Positions 27,833 to 34,551 of a stretch of DNA of 64,000 nucleotides are shown piece by piece. The notes under the pieces are model-generated. The model ran no database searches. It was not told the origin of the DNA and saw only the letters and a program-made list of their open reading frames with translations. This stretch comes from Aliivibrio finisterrensis (GTDB lineage Bacteria; Pseudomonadota; Gammaproteobacteria; Enterobacterales; Vibrionaceae), in NCBI RefSeq assembly GCF_008933155.1, contig NZ_WBVP01000008.1:62001-126000 (forward strand). The letters are read 5' to 3'. Each line of letters starts with the position of its first letter. Within the stretch, counting starts at the first letter, position 1. A program made the translations under genes and the position numbers.

Positions 27833-27967
27833 CTATTTATCGTTTTCTTTACCCTGTAAATACTCTTCGTACTTTCTAGAGACCCATTGATGAATATGAA
27901 GCCCAGTTTTACGAACAATAAACCAATCTATAGCAGCTAAAACAACAAAACCAATTATAGTTCCCAT
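27833..27967 (-). CDS. Small membrane protein, 44 aa
   Basis: A short gene with a strong start: GGAGG lies 8 bases before the ATG at 27967. The product is MGTIIGFVVLAAIDWFIVRK followed by TGLHIHQWVSRKYEEYLQGKENDK: one hydrophobic helix (2-18) and a basic, then charged, tail. This is typical of single-span membrane peptides found in integron cassettes. No family recognised. It stands alone, about 80 bases before the ACT gene start in its reading direction. Confidence 0.55.
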   Translation of the reverse strand: MGTIIGFVVLAAIDWFIVRKTGLHIHQWVSRKYEEYLQGKENDK

Positions 27968-28039
27968 TAAGAATCCTCCATTATCTCAAATTAAGGTTCA
28001 AGCAACGCTACCACGCCCCTAAACCATTGCGCCGTAAAC

Positions 28040-28104
28040 ACTAAATATGACCGAAACCGTTTTGACTGTGACATTACCCCACTCAATAATTACTTGAAAG
28101 TTAT
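28040..28104 (+). pseudogene. Fragment copy of the GNAT toxin gene
   Basis: About 65 bases are nearly identical to the start of the GNAT toxin gene at 31832-31896: both read GACCGAAACCGTTTTGA and CAATTACTTGAAAGTTAT with only a few changes in between. Translated, it gives DRNRFDCDITPLNNYLKV against DRNRFDCGITPLNNYLKV. Only this piece remains, with no start and no rest of the gene, so it is a relic of a second copy. It joins directly to the truncated gene at 28101. Confidence 0.85.
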
Positions 28105-28199
28105 TGATGCCAAGTGTACGCATATGTCCATAAGTTGACGTGTATATTTGCAATTTTTTCGACACCGCTTGGTAATGCCTTTCGAACTCTAAAAGTCAT
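28101..28199 (-). pseudogene. Truncated GNAT acetyltransferase
   Basis: A 32-codon open frame with a good ribosome site (AGGAAA) begins MTFRVRKALPSGVEKIANIH and VNLWTYAYTWHQ, the classic N-terminus of a GNAT protein, and then hits a stop where it meets the GNAT toxin fragment. A complete GNAT has 140 or more residues, so this gene was cut by a rearrangement at about 28101-28105. Its start lies 12 bases from an attC-type end (28211), as expected for the first codon of an integron cassette. Confidence 0.7.
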
Positions 28200-28210
28200 G
28201 ATTTTCCTAT

Positions 28211-28228
28211 CTGCTTAACGCCGCGTTA
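28211..28228 (-). repeat. Partial attC-type end (GCTTAACGCCGCGTTAAG)
   Basis: The sequence CTTAACGCCGCGTTAAG is the outer part of a cassette recombination site, the same as at 30126. The rest of the site (with TCCTTATTTGTTA) was not found nearby, so it is a partial or degenerate copy. Confidence 0.55.
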
Positions 28229-28362
28229 AGTAATACCAGCAACAGCTTGTTCTCACATTGCCATCAATTTTACTCGATTACTGTGAATATGAGCTTCTGC
28301 TCGTTTTCGTTGCTTATTTGGCAAATAACCTTCTAAGCACTAACCTGTTTCAATTGCTATAA

Positions 28363-28485
28363 TTAACTCATAACTACCATATTTGAATTGAATTGCTCCC
28401 GAATACTGACGATTTCCTCTGGTGATACATTTAGCTCATTACGCCATGCCACCATAAAAGATTTTAATTGTTTACTAGTCAGCAT
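28363..28485 (-). CDS. Small hypothetical ORF, 40 aa
   Basis: The frame starts at an ATG overlapping the end of the Nudix gene (GATGCTGACTAG) and reads MLTSKQLKSFMVAWRNELNV, SPEEIVSIREQFNSNMVVMS. It has natural amino acid composition with a helix-turn-helix-like feel, but is too short to name. It could be the remnant of a longer gene or a coupled small protein. Confidence 0.35.
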   Translation of the reverse strand: MLTSKQLKSFMVAWRNELNVSPEEIVSIREQFNSNMVVMS

Positions 28486-28927
28486 CCACCCGATAAAGCG
28501 CATTTGCTGGCTTTTCTACAAAATACGACCACACGTGCTTAAACACTGCGTGTTGATTTGGAAATGGGGCCAACTCTAGTGCGTCTTCTAAACTACACCA
28601 CTTATATTCTGTGTGCTCTTCATTTAGCACCACCTCTTGCTCTGGTGCGCACAGCACAACGAAAACAGGGATAAGTTGAATTACATTCACACTAGCTTCA
28701 TAAAACTGCTCTAAAAACTGAGCATTGTATAGATTTGAGACTTCAATTTGAGTCTCTTCCTTAAACTCACGAACGATAGCATCAATGCCGGTTTCATCTT
28801 CTTCAATTGAGCCAGCGACATGACACCAAAAGCCACCTTTTACTCTTTTCATGAGTAGCATTTTCACTTCGCCATCAATTTTAGATAATGCCACGCCTGA
28901 CACAATTGATGTATTTAATGGGATCAT
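28475..28927 (-). CDS. Nudix hydrolase
   Basis: 150 aa. The Nudix box GSIEEDETGIDAIVREFKEETQIEV fits Gx5Ex7REUxEExGU with a slight relaxation, giving the metal-binding Glu residues. NudB-like features are GFWCHVAGSIEEDETG and TEYKWCSLEDALEL. It probably cleaves a nucleoside diphosphate derivative, possibly dATP or a dihydroneopterin triphosphate; the exact substrate is open. Nudix hydrolases are common integron cassette cargo. The gene follows the YnfA-like gene on the same strand by about 20-60 bases, with no clear attC in between, so these may share one cassette. Confidence 0.87.
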   Translation of the reverse strand: MIPLNTSIVSGVALSKIDGEVKMLLMKRVKGGFWCHVAGSIEEDETGIDAIVREFKEETQIEVSNLYNAQFLEQFYEASVNVIQLIPVFVVLCAPEQEVVLNEEHTEYKWCSLEDALELAPFPNQHAVFKHVWSYFVEKPANALYRVDAD

Positions 28928-28948
28928 AATTAACCTCTTAAAGTGTTG

Positions 28949-29280
28949 TTATGTCGTTCTTGGGGCAAACATTATGATTGCCATTCCTAGTATCGCGATG
29001 AAGCACCTACAATATCCCATAAGCTGGGACGGATGCCATCTACAACCCACAACCATAAAATTGCGACAAAAATATAGACACCACCGTAAGCGGCATAAAC
29101 TCTACCAGCAGCTGTCGGATGTAAAGACAATAACCATGCAAAGAGAGCAAGACAGAAAGCCGCAGGCACTAATAACCAGATAGATTTATCTTCTTTTAAC
29201 CAAAGGTATGGCAAGTAGCAGTCCAATATTTCTGCAATAGCGGTTACAAAGAAAAGCCCGATAGTTTTGATTTCTAGCAA
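28949..29280 (-). pseudogene. Frameshifted YnfA/UPF0060 small membrane protein
   Basis: From a TTG start at 29280 (AGGAG seven bases before), the frame gives 97 aa, clearly Ynf[41 protein letters not shown] and WLWVVDG. It ends abruptly with [10 protein letters not shown] one-base shift at about 28995-29003 continues with [16 protein letters not shown] and a stop at 28949, restoring the family length of about 110 aa and the missing fourth membrane helix. The shift therefore removes one helix. YnfA proteins are SMR-like membrane proteins linked to drug export. Whether it is a pseudogene or a sequencing error must be checked. Confidence 0.8.
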
Positions 29281-29281
29281 T

Positions 29282-29380
29282 TTAATCTCCTATTTTTTCT
29301 AATACCCTCCTCTCTTCAAGGGTAAACCTATTATTATCAAAGTCGATTCTCCCTTGAATGCCTAATGGCGTAACGAACAT
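29282..29380 (-). CDS. Small ORF preceding ynfA, 32 aa or longer
   Basis: From the ATG at 29380 the frame gives [20 protein letters not shown] then [12 protein letters not shown], ending one base before the YnfA-like start, with the ynfA ribosome site inside its last codons. Upstream in the same frame the text stays open and sensible for 17 more codons (TFVVTGIRKTQANLPTHP) up to a stop but has no ATG, so this may be the tail of a gene that has lost its start. Unknown family. Confidence 0.35.
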   Translation of the reverse strand: MFVTPLGIQGRIDFDNNRFTLEERRVLEKIGD

Positions 29381-29439
29381 AGGATGAGTAGGTAGGTTTG
29401 CTTGTGTCTTGCGTATCCCAGTTACTACGAACGTCTATC

Positions 29440-29536
29440 TATTCTTTGGGCAAACATAATAAGGATAATGGCTGAAGCTAAACCTAGTTGAAAACGCTAA
29501 ACATTGACAGTTTTCTTGAATTATTTGTTATGTGAA
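29440..29536 (-). repeat. attC-like cassette site after the GIY-YIG gene
   Basis: The block GGGCAAACATAATAAGGATAATGGCTGAAGCTAA is shared with the sites near 30944 and 35029, and the end ATTATTTGTTATG matches the cassette crossover end TTATTTGTTA seen at 30207, 31027, 34250 and 35287. It lies directly at the 3' end of the GIY-YIG gene, as an attC should. Confidence 0.65.
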
Positions 29537-29539
29537 AAC

Positions 29540-30112
29540 TCACCCATTTAGTTGCCAATCTAAATTTCCTTTACAATCATTAGCTTTTATCAATGAACTT
29601 TCCACTTCATTTATGTCTTGTCCATCGCCAATATTTACAAGAAAAGATAGCTGGATATTATGTCCTGACTCTACCGCATTAGCTAAAGCTATATGTACTC
29701 TACGAAAACCTTCGGGCTTAGACTTCCGATATGGTTTTCCCGACAATAACCGCTCAACATTTCGTTTGTAATGTTTTAACGGTCTTTTAGCGCCATTTTT
29801 AGCTTTGCCAATATAGCGTCCTACAACTTCTCCGTTCAAGTCATAAATTTGCCACATATAAATTAGTGGCTTATTAAAATCTATATTGTGAGGGCATAGT
29901 TCGAATTTCAACTCTCTGTCTCCTGATTGACAAGGTGTATGAGCACGACTAAAACGGCTCACCTTCCAGCTAATCCAGGCTGAAAGTAATGGAATTGGCA
30001 TAATCACACCCAATACAATAAACGGATTAGGGTATTCGACTAAGTATATGTGTAAATAAGCTAGCCCGTTTAATAGGAAAAACAACAAATAAAATTTGAT
30101 TCGCTGACTCAT
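29540..30112 (-). CDS. Membrane-anchored GIY-YIG-like protein (cassette gene)
   Basis: 190 aa. The first 60 residues hold two hydrophobic helices (about 6-25 and 28-48). The soluble rest reads PLIYMWQIYDLNGEVVGRYIGKAKNGAKRPLKHYKRNVERL, with YMW and RYIGKA in the spots of GIY and YIG, a conserved Arg, and the later Glu in DINEVESSLIK; this matches the GIY-YIG nuclease layout. The nuclease would therefore face the cytoplasm while tied to the membrane. It lies in its own cassette between attC-like sites. Possible roles are defence or DNA processing, but this is inference. Confidence 0.65.
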   Translation of the reverse strand: MSQRIKFYLLFFLLNGLAYLHIYLVEYPNPFIVLGVIMPIPLLSAWISWKVSRFSRAHTPCQSGDRELKFELCPHNIDFNKPLIYMWQIYDLNGEVVGRYIGKAKNGAKRPLKHYKRNVERLLSGKPYRKSKPEGFRRVHIALANAVESGHNIQLSFLVNIGDGQDINEVESSLIKANDCKGNLDWQLNG

Positions 30113-30125
30113 TCAATTCCTCTTT

Positions 30126-30218
30126 TACATAACGCCGCGTTAGAGTAATGTTCTACGCGACCGAGATAGCCTGGATTTAACGCTAGCTACGCAGCACTTA
30201 TCCTTATTTGTTAGGTGA
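30126..30218 (-). repeat. attC site after the pilin-like gene
   Basis: A nearly complete cassette site of about 93 bp: it begins TAACGCCGCGTTAGAG, has the internal CGACCGAGATAGCC, and ends GCACTTATCCTTATTTGTTAGG, just beyond the stop of the pilin-like gene. Read on the minus strand it starts CCTAACAAATAAGGATAAG and ends GCGGCGTTA, like Vibrio cholerae repeats. Confidence 0.85.
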
Positions 30219-30222
30219 TTTT

Positions 30223-30702
30223 TTACTGCACCTCAACTTCACCACTTCCTGACTGATAAGTAACAGAGCCTAGCAGACTTTCGTAAATACATTGACCTGC
30301 AACTTGACCATTTGCCTCTGCAATGACCTCATTCTCACCCAAGATCACATCTGCCCCCGGTTCTTTCGCAACGACGCCTGATACAAGAGCATTCCACACT
30401 ATTGTGCAATGACCGTTTGTTAAAGCGACAGGGTAGTCTCTTACTTCAGGTGGAGATACATGAGTATCATGGAAACTGAGATCAAAGCCGTTTACTTCTA
30501 ATATTTCCGGCTCACCTTCTACCTTATGCTGACTAAGTACTAATCCCAATCCAGACCTGAAGCTACCAACAACCCCACTCCAAGAAGCAGTTGTTGCATC
30601 TTCACGTAGATTTATGAATCGAGATGTGGCTGCAACAGCCAAAATACTGAGAATAACGATAACAACAACTAACTCGATAAGCGTAAACCCTTTCGCTGTC
30701 AT
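30223..30702 (-). CDS. Type IV pilin-like / pseudopilin protein (cassette gene)
   Basis: 159 aa from the ATG at 30702, preferred because GGAG is just before it and it starts the prepilin signal; a longer ORF from 30765 is not supported. MTAKGFTLIELVVVIVILSIL is the textbook prepilin peptidase motif: a short basic leader, G-F cut site, Glu at +5 and a long helix. Two Cys in the C-terminal half (GHCTIVW, GQCIYES) could form the pilin disulphide loop. It resembles MshA-type minor pilins. No other pilus gene is near, and an attC follows, so it looks like a captured single pilin. Confidence 0.85.
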   Translation of the reverse strand: MTAKGFTLIELVVVIVILSILAVAATSRFINLREDATTASWSGVVGSFRSGLGLVLSQHKVEGEPEILEVNGFDLSFHDTHVSPPEVRDYPVALTNGHCTIVWNALVSGVVAKEPGADVILGENEVIAEANGQVAGQCIYESLLGSVTYQSGSGEVEVQ

Positions 30703-30768
30703 AACGTTGCTCCAATAACAAATAAAACAGTATACCGCAAGAAATGTGGAAACAATGTGACTCACTCA

Positions 30769-31035
30769 CCTAACGTGGCATTAAGGTGTGAGCAACGCTA
30801 CCAAAAAACTCAAACATACCACCGTAAGCACGACATCCAACCTTGAACTAAAAACGCCAACCACTATACCCATCCGAGCCAAAGCAATTCGAAGCTGCCT
30901 TCGTTGTCTGCATAACATGGAGTGCGTGGGCATAACGCGACCGAGATAGCCGAAAGGCAAACATAATAAGAATAATGGCTGAAGTTAAATCAGAGGAGAT
31001 TTAACGCTGGTAGCGCTTAATCCTTATTTGTTATA
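30769..31035 (-). repeat. attC-like region after the VOC gene
   Basis: The part from 30939 on (CATAACGCGACCGAGATAGCC ... TAATCCTTATTTGTTATATG) is a good cassette end at the 3' side of the VOC gene. The 170 bases before it begin with CCTAACGTGGCATTAAGGTGTG, which looks like the other end of a long or compound site. No coding sequence is visible. Confidence 0.7.
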
Positions 31036-31390
31036 TGCGAGCTTCCGACCAGACTGCGAACTCATTGCCGCTTGGCTCTAGAAAGTGAAAACGACAGCCA
31101 CCAGGAAACTCAAATATAGGACGAATGATTTCACCATCACTTTGAACAACTTTACTCAATGTAGATTCGATATCCGCACTGTAAAAGACCAAAAGAGCAC
31201 CGCCAGAATTTGTCTGGCTGCAAGAATCTGCCTTAAAGAAACCACCGTCTAACCCCTGATTGGAAAACGCTGAATATTCCGGACCATAATCGACAAAATT
31301 CCAACCAAAAACTGAAGAGAAAAATGATTTAGTTGATTCTAAGTCCTTTGCACCAAACTCTACATAATTTAGTTTTTCATGCTGATTCAT
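31031..31390 (-). CDS. VOC-family (glyoxalase/bleomycin-resistance fold) protein
   Basis: 119 aa from the ATG at 31390, which has AAAGGGG before it; the longer frame from 31468 would overlap the operator of the next gene. A single VOC domain: KLNYVEFGAKDLESTKSFFSSVFGWNFVDYG, then GGGALLVFYS-like SGGALLVFYSADIESTLSKV and a closing GGCRFHFLEPSGNEFAVWSE with the metal-site Glu. Members bind metals and act on, or sequester, small molecules. It sits in a cassette with an attC directly after it, on the minus strand. Confidence 0.87.
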   Translation of the reverse strand: MNQHEKLNYVEFGAKDLESTKSFFSSVFGWNFVDYGPEYSAFSNQGLDGGFFKADSCSQTNSGGALLVFYSADIESTLSKVVQSDGEIIRPIFEFPGGCRFHFLEPSGNEFAVWSEARI

Positions 31391-31451
31391 TTCGTACCCC
31401 TTTCTGATTTCCCCGAGCGTGGTAAGTTGTGTTAATGCATTTGCTAACTGC

Positions 31452-31521
31452 GTGCCAAAGTGACACAAAACTTGTCATCGTATAATAATTAAACTAGAAT
31501 TCACTTGTGCCACTTTGACAC
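31452..31521 (+). promoter_or_regulatory. Promoter-operator of the DUF1778/GNAT toxin-antitoxin pair
   Basis: GTGCCAAAGTGACACAA (31452-31468) and CTTGTGCCACTTTGACAC (31504-31521) are inverted repeats with a TATAAT (31481-31486) between them. This fits the self-repression typical of antitoxin-toxin complexes. Confidence 0.75.
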
Positions 31522-31536
31522 TGAATGGAGATTATT

Positions 31537-31809
31537 ATGGCTACTGCATTACCTCGTATTACAGCACGTGTAGATATTGATACACAAGAACTACTGTCTC
31601 AAGCTGCGGCTATTGCCGGTATGTCTAGCATTAACTCCTTTGTGCTTAGTGCGGCTGTAGAAAAAGCAAAAACTATTATGGAACGTGAACGTGCCTTACA
31701 ACTAAGTCAGCAAGATGCTATGAGTTTAATGACTGCGTTAGACCAACCAGCCAAACCAAATAGCAAGTTACAAAAAGCCGCTTCACGTTACATGGATAAA
31801 ACTCAATAA
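31537..31809 (+). CDS. DUF1778 ribbon-helix-helix antitoxin
   Basis: 90 aa from the ATG at 31537, with GGAG before it. The N-terminal half, ITARVDIDTQELLSQAAAIAGMSSINSFVLSAAVEKAK, is the ribbon-helix-helix DNA-binding fold of DUF1778 antitoxins (TacA type); the tail binds and blocks the partner. It overlaps the toxin start by one base (TAATG). Dense inverted repeats upstream fit autoregulation. It is one of the few plus-strand genes in the cassette region, as is usual for TA cassettes that carry their own promoter. Confidence 0.9.
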   Translation: MATALPRITARVDIDTQELLSQAAAIAGMSSINSFVLSAAVEKAKTIMERERALQLSQQDAMSLMTALDQPAKPNSKLQKAASRYMDKTQ

Positions 31810-32312
31810 TGAATACGGTCCAATTAGAAAAAGCTAAACATGACCGAAACCGTTTTGATTGTGGTATTACCCCACTCAACAATTACTTGAAAGTTATGGC
31901 AAGCCAACAAGCTAAGAAAGACAATACTCGCACCTTTGTTCTTGAAGATAAACAATGTCCTGAGCACATTATTGGTTATTACACATTAACAATGACACCA
32001 ATTGATATTCAGGATTTACCTCCTAAATTACAGAAGAAACATTACAATGTAACTTCTGGTGGTTTAATTGCTCGCTTAGCCGTTGACCATAGATACAAAG
32101 GTCAAGGGTTCGGTGAATGGCTTTTGATTGATGCGCTTAGAAAGCTATTAATGGCAAGTGAAACCGTTGCCTTCCCTGTTGTCATAGTTGACGCAAAAGA
32201 TGGGGCTGAATCTTTCTATGAAAAATACGGTTTTACCGCGTTCAAAGACGCTGATAACAAACTTTTTATTACAATTGCAGACATTAGAGCCAGTATCGGT
32301 GAATTAATTTAA
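31809..32312 (+). CDS. GNAT-fold toxin (TacT/AtaT type acetyltransferase)
   Basis: 167 aa. Partner of the DUF1778 antitoxin. The family transfers an acetyl group to the amino acid on charged tRNA, stopping translation. The GNAT acetyl-CoA loop lies in LAVDHRYKGQGFGEWLLIDAL (near residue 94), and FDCGITPLNNYLKVMASQQAKKD near the start is the hallmark of this toxin branch. The catalytic Tyr is likely in SFYEKYGFTAF. The gene is preceded by a one-base overlap with the antitoxin. A roughly 65-bp piece of a second copy lies at 28040. Confidence 0.92.
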   Translation: MNTVQLEKAKHDRNRFDCGITPLNNYLKVMASQQAKKDNTRTFVLEDKQCPEHIIGYYTLTMTPIDIQDLPPKLQKKHYNVTSGGLIARLAVDHRYKGQGFGEWLLIDALRKLLMASETVAFPVVIVDAKDGAESFYEKYGFTAFKDADNKLFITIADIRASIGELI

Positions 32313-32329
32313 ACCGAGAACTAGTTAAC

Positions 32330-32506
32330 GAGACTGTAGGATTTCTCCCTCGCCCTTTCTCAACCAAGATCCTATCCACCTTTCATCATAATAGAAGCTT
32401 GAACACACCAATAAGTAATCACCCTGAGCTTGGAAGTATTAGTAATAAAAAAGCCTCAGCTTGAGGGGAAACTCCAAAACTGAGTTATTGACACCATAGT
32501 CGTTTG
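32330..32506 (-). other. Degenerate cassette junction before the epimerase gene
   Basis: No gene is visible. CGTTTGTTAGCTGCG near 32500 looks like an attC end at the 3' side of the epimerase gene, and GAACTAGTTAACGAGACTG near 32320 may be the opposite end. AAGCCTCAGCTTGAGGGG near 32450 can form a hairpin. Confidence 0.4.
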
Positions 32507-33388
32507 TTAGCTGCGTTTCAAAATTGGTAATACTTCTGCTGTTTCAGTATCTAGCATTTCCAAAACACTTTCAAAACCATGTATAGGTAACCAACCTAAT
32601 TTCTCACGTGCGGACAATGAATCATATACGCGATCTAAACGTTGAGGTAACTGCCAATTTCTTTGTTTAAATGCTAGCACGATTTCAGGGGACTTACGCT
32701 TGATGACAGCTTCGGCATCAGTATATAGAGCTTCGCAATCAGAAAGGTGAAAAGGTGTTGCCCCTGAGATGATAAAACGATTAAAACCACTTAGCCGTTT
32801 TTCCACTGCACATAAATGAGCATTTGCTACATCGCGAGCATCAATACCACGGGTCAAACGAAATACTGCCATTAAATCCGCAGGCTCAGGAAAGCATCTC
32901 GACATTTGGAGCACAGTCACTGGAAGCTGAAACAGATTTGAAATTTCTTCTAGCTTAGTCTCAGCCGCAATTTTACTTTTATGATAAATAGACTTAGGTT
33001 GCGGGATAACTTTCTCATCAACCCAACCTGCAATACTTTTAGGCGTCGAAGCATAGCCGTATAATGCAGTTGTACTGGTAAAAATAAAATGCTTAATACC
33101 TGCTTTTACACCAGCCAAAGCCAGTTTTTCAGTTGCATCTACGTTGATAGATTGAAACTCTGAATCAGGTACCAATCCAACATGAGGAGCATGAAGAGCC
33201 GCTGTATGAATGATGACATCGATATTTTCAAGAACCCCATCCATCATAGTACTATCACGAATATCACCCACGTAATCAGCTGTTGAGCAAGGCGTTTTAT
33301 CAATGCCTACTACGTCATGTGTTCGCATTAATTTAATATAGATTGCACGCCCAACTCTACCCGCAGAGCCTGTTACCAAAATTCTCAT
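32507..33388 (-). CDS. NAD-dependent epimerase/dehydratase (SDR) family protein
   Basis: 293 aa. The Rossmann NAD(P) motif VTGSAGRVGRAI is at the N-terminus, DIRD near 43-46, and the YxxxK active-site pair in SIYHKSKIAAE near 134-144. The family acts on sugar nucleotides or small carbonyls; the C-terminal half gives no substrate clue. It is one of the longest cargo genes of the cassette region and is minus-strand like its neighbours. Low-level resistance to no specific drug can be inferred. Confidence 0.87.
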   Translation of the reverse strand: MRILVTGSAGRVGRAIYIKLMRTHDVVGIDKTPCSTADYVGDIRDSTMMDGVLENIDVIIHTAALHAPHVGLVPDSEFQSINVDATEKLALAGVKAGIKHFIFTSTTALYGYASTPKSIAGWVDEKVIPQPKSIYHKSKIAAETKLEEISNLFQLPVTVLQMSRCFPEPADLMAVFRLTRGIDARDVANAHLCAVEKRLSGFNRFIISGATPFHLSDCEALYTDAEAVIKRKSPEIVLAFKQRNWQLPQRLDRVYDSLSAREKLGWLPIHGFESVLEMLDTETAEVLPILKRS

Positions 33389-33423
33389 TTACGACACCTT
33401 ACTCATTGTTGGCCTCAAAGCAG

Positions 33424-33508
33424 CTAACGCCACGTTAAACACAAAACCCAACGATAGAATGAAAAAAGCCATGCGTTGGAAATCTATCTTAATACATTGG
33501 TTATAATT
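33424..33508 (-). repeat. attC-like site after the GNAT gene at 33514
   Basis: It begins GCTAACGCCACGTTAAACAC and ends ACATTGGTTATAATTTG just beyond the GNAT stop; the ends are as in other cassette sites though the crossover end is altered (GGTTAT in place of TGTTAG). Confidence 0.6.
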
Positions 33509-33513
33509 TGTGG

Positions 33514-34044
33514 TTAAGACAACACACATTCGTAGAAAATGATGTCATTGCCACCTTCTTGAGTTGCAACAAAACCAACTTTTTCAAGTAACTTTGCCGA
33601 AACTACATTTCCAATATCTACACCACCAATAAGTTTTTCTACTAATTGGTTATCACGACAGCTTTTAAGTAAACCAAACAATAACTCACTACCGTAACCT
33701 TGATGCCAACTAGGTTCAGCTAATAGATAACCTAAATGAGCTGTAGCATTATCTGATTCATAAAGGAAAACGAAACCAATAATCGGGTCAAAACCTTTAC
33801 GTTTAACTGAAAACAAATGGCTTTCTGATACCATTTTCAAAAGCCAAACTTCAGCATCCGATTCAGTATTAATATCATGAAAATATGGAGGTAATGATTC
33901 AACAACTGAGGGAGAAAGTAAGCTAACAATTTCAGACAATAACTGTGATTTCAGCAATTCTGACGCCAAATAAGAGTCAACATTTTCAACCTCAAGTCTC
34001 GTTGTCGTAAATGCTATAGATTTCAACTTTGATTTATTAATCAT
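33514..34044 (-). CDS. GNAT N-acetyltransferase (RimJ/RimL type)
   Basis: 176 aa. Matches the acetyltransferase_3 branch: TTTRLEVENVDSYLASELL at the start and the acetyl-CoA loop in EPSWHQGYGSELLFGLLK near residue 110, followed by NVVSAKLLEKVGF. It may acetylate a protein N-terminus or a small molecule; no substrate can be deduced. It forms a cassette with the attC-like site at 33424. Confidence 0.85.
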   Translation of the reverse strand: MINKSKLKSIAFTTTRLEVENVDSYLASELLKSQLLSEIVSLLSPSVVESLPPYFHDINTESDAEVWLLKMVSESHLFSVKRKGFDPIIGFVFLYESDNATAHLGYLLAEPSWHQGYGSELLFGLLKSCRDNQLVEKLIGGVDIGNVVSAKLLEKVGFVATQEGGNDIIFYECVLS

Positions 34045-34063
34045 ATTGTTACCTTAAAGAATT

Positions 34064-34262
34064 ATAACGCCCTGAAGACCTTGAACTATTATCTCTTGCC
34101 GCAGAACGAGAGAATGAAGAAACGATTTCGGTAAACATCCATGACTTATAAGTTAGATTTCAAAAAGATCGCACAATTTACTATAAAGAAGTGGCTACGG
34201 GCTTGTTCTACACCCGGGATTTAACACTGGCAGCGCAGCGCTTAATCCTTATTTGTTATAGT
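34064..34262 (-). repeat. attC-like region after the relE gene
   Basis: It opens TTATAACGCCCTGAAGACC and closes CAGCGCTTAATCCTTATTTGTTATAG at the end of the relE gene. The inner 34167-34258 is about 92 bases almost identical to 35202-35292. Confidence 0.7.
34167..34258. repeat. Direct repeat R1, copy A
   Basis: About 92 bp starting GATCGCACAATTTACTATAA and including CTACGGGCTTGTTC, ACACCCGGG and GCGCAGCGCTTAATCCTTAT; the second copy at 35202-35292 differs at only a few positions. Confidence 0.85.
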
Positions 34263-34263
34263 T

Positions 34264-34551
34264 TTATATATCAGCCATAGCCAGCAATTGACTACAGTTA
34301 CGAACCGTTAAAATATTTATGCTTAACGTTACGCTATAAATAATGCGGTAATTACCAAAAATGATTTCACGATAATTCGCTTTATTCAGCTCAGGGACAA
34401 GACGACCCAACTCTGGAAATGAACCTAAATTCTCAGCTTTATCGAATATATCGTTAACCCATTTTTCTGCCGCTGATGGATTGTCTAATGCTATGTATTC
34501 TGCTGTCTGCCCTATTTTGTCTAAAGCAAGCGGCGACCAAATAACATTCAT
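34264..34551 (-). CDS. RelE/ParE-family toxin
   Basis: 95 aa, the typical size. It starts MNVIWSPLALDKIGQTAEYIALDNPSAAEKWV, has LGSFPELGRLVPELNKANYREIIFGNYRIIYSV, and ends IKI-like LTVRNCSQLL. The pattern (WSPLALDKI, PELGR, YREI, YRIIY) defines the ParE/RelE fold. RelE members cut mRNA at the ribosome while ParE poisons gyrase; which one this is cannot be told. It overlaps the antitoxin by one base (stop-start ATGA-like), with the antitoxin upstream. Confidence 0.9.
   Translation of the reverse strand: MNVIWSPLALDKIGQTAEYIALDNPSAAEKWVNDIFDKAENLGSFPELGRLVPELNKANYREIIFGNYRIIYSVTLSINILTVRNCSQLLAMADI

Noticed and set aside
28388-28579. Plus-strand 63 aa open frame
   Set aside because: Antisense to the Nudix 3' end and the small minus-strand ORF; no ribosome site.
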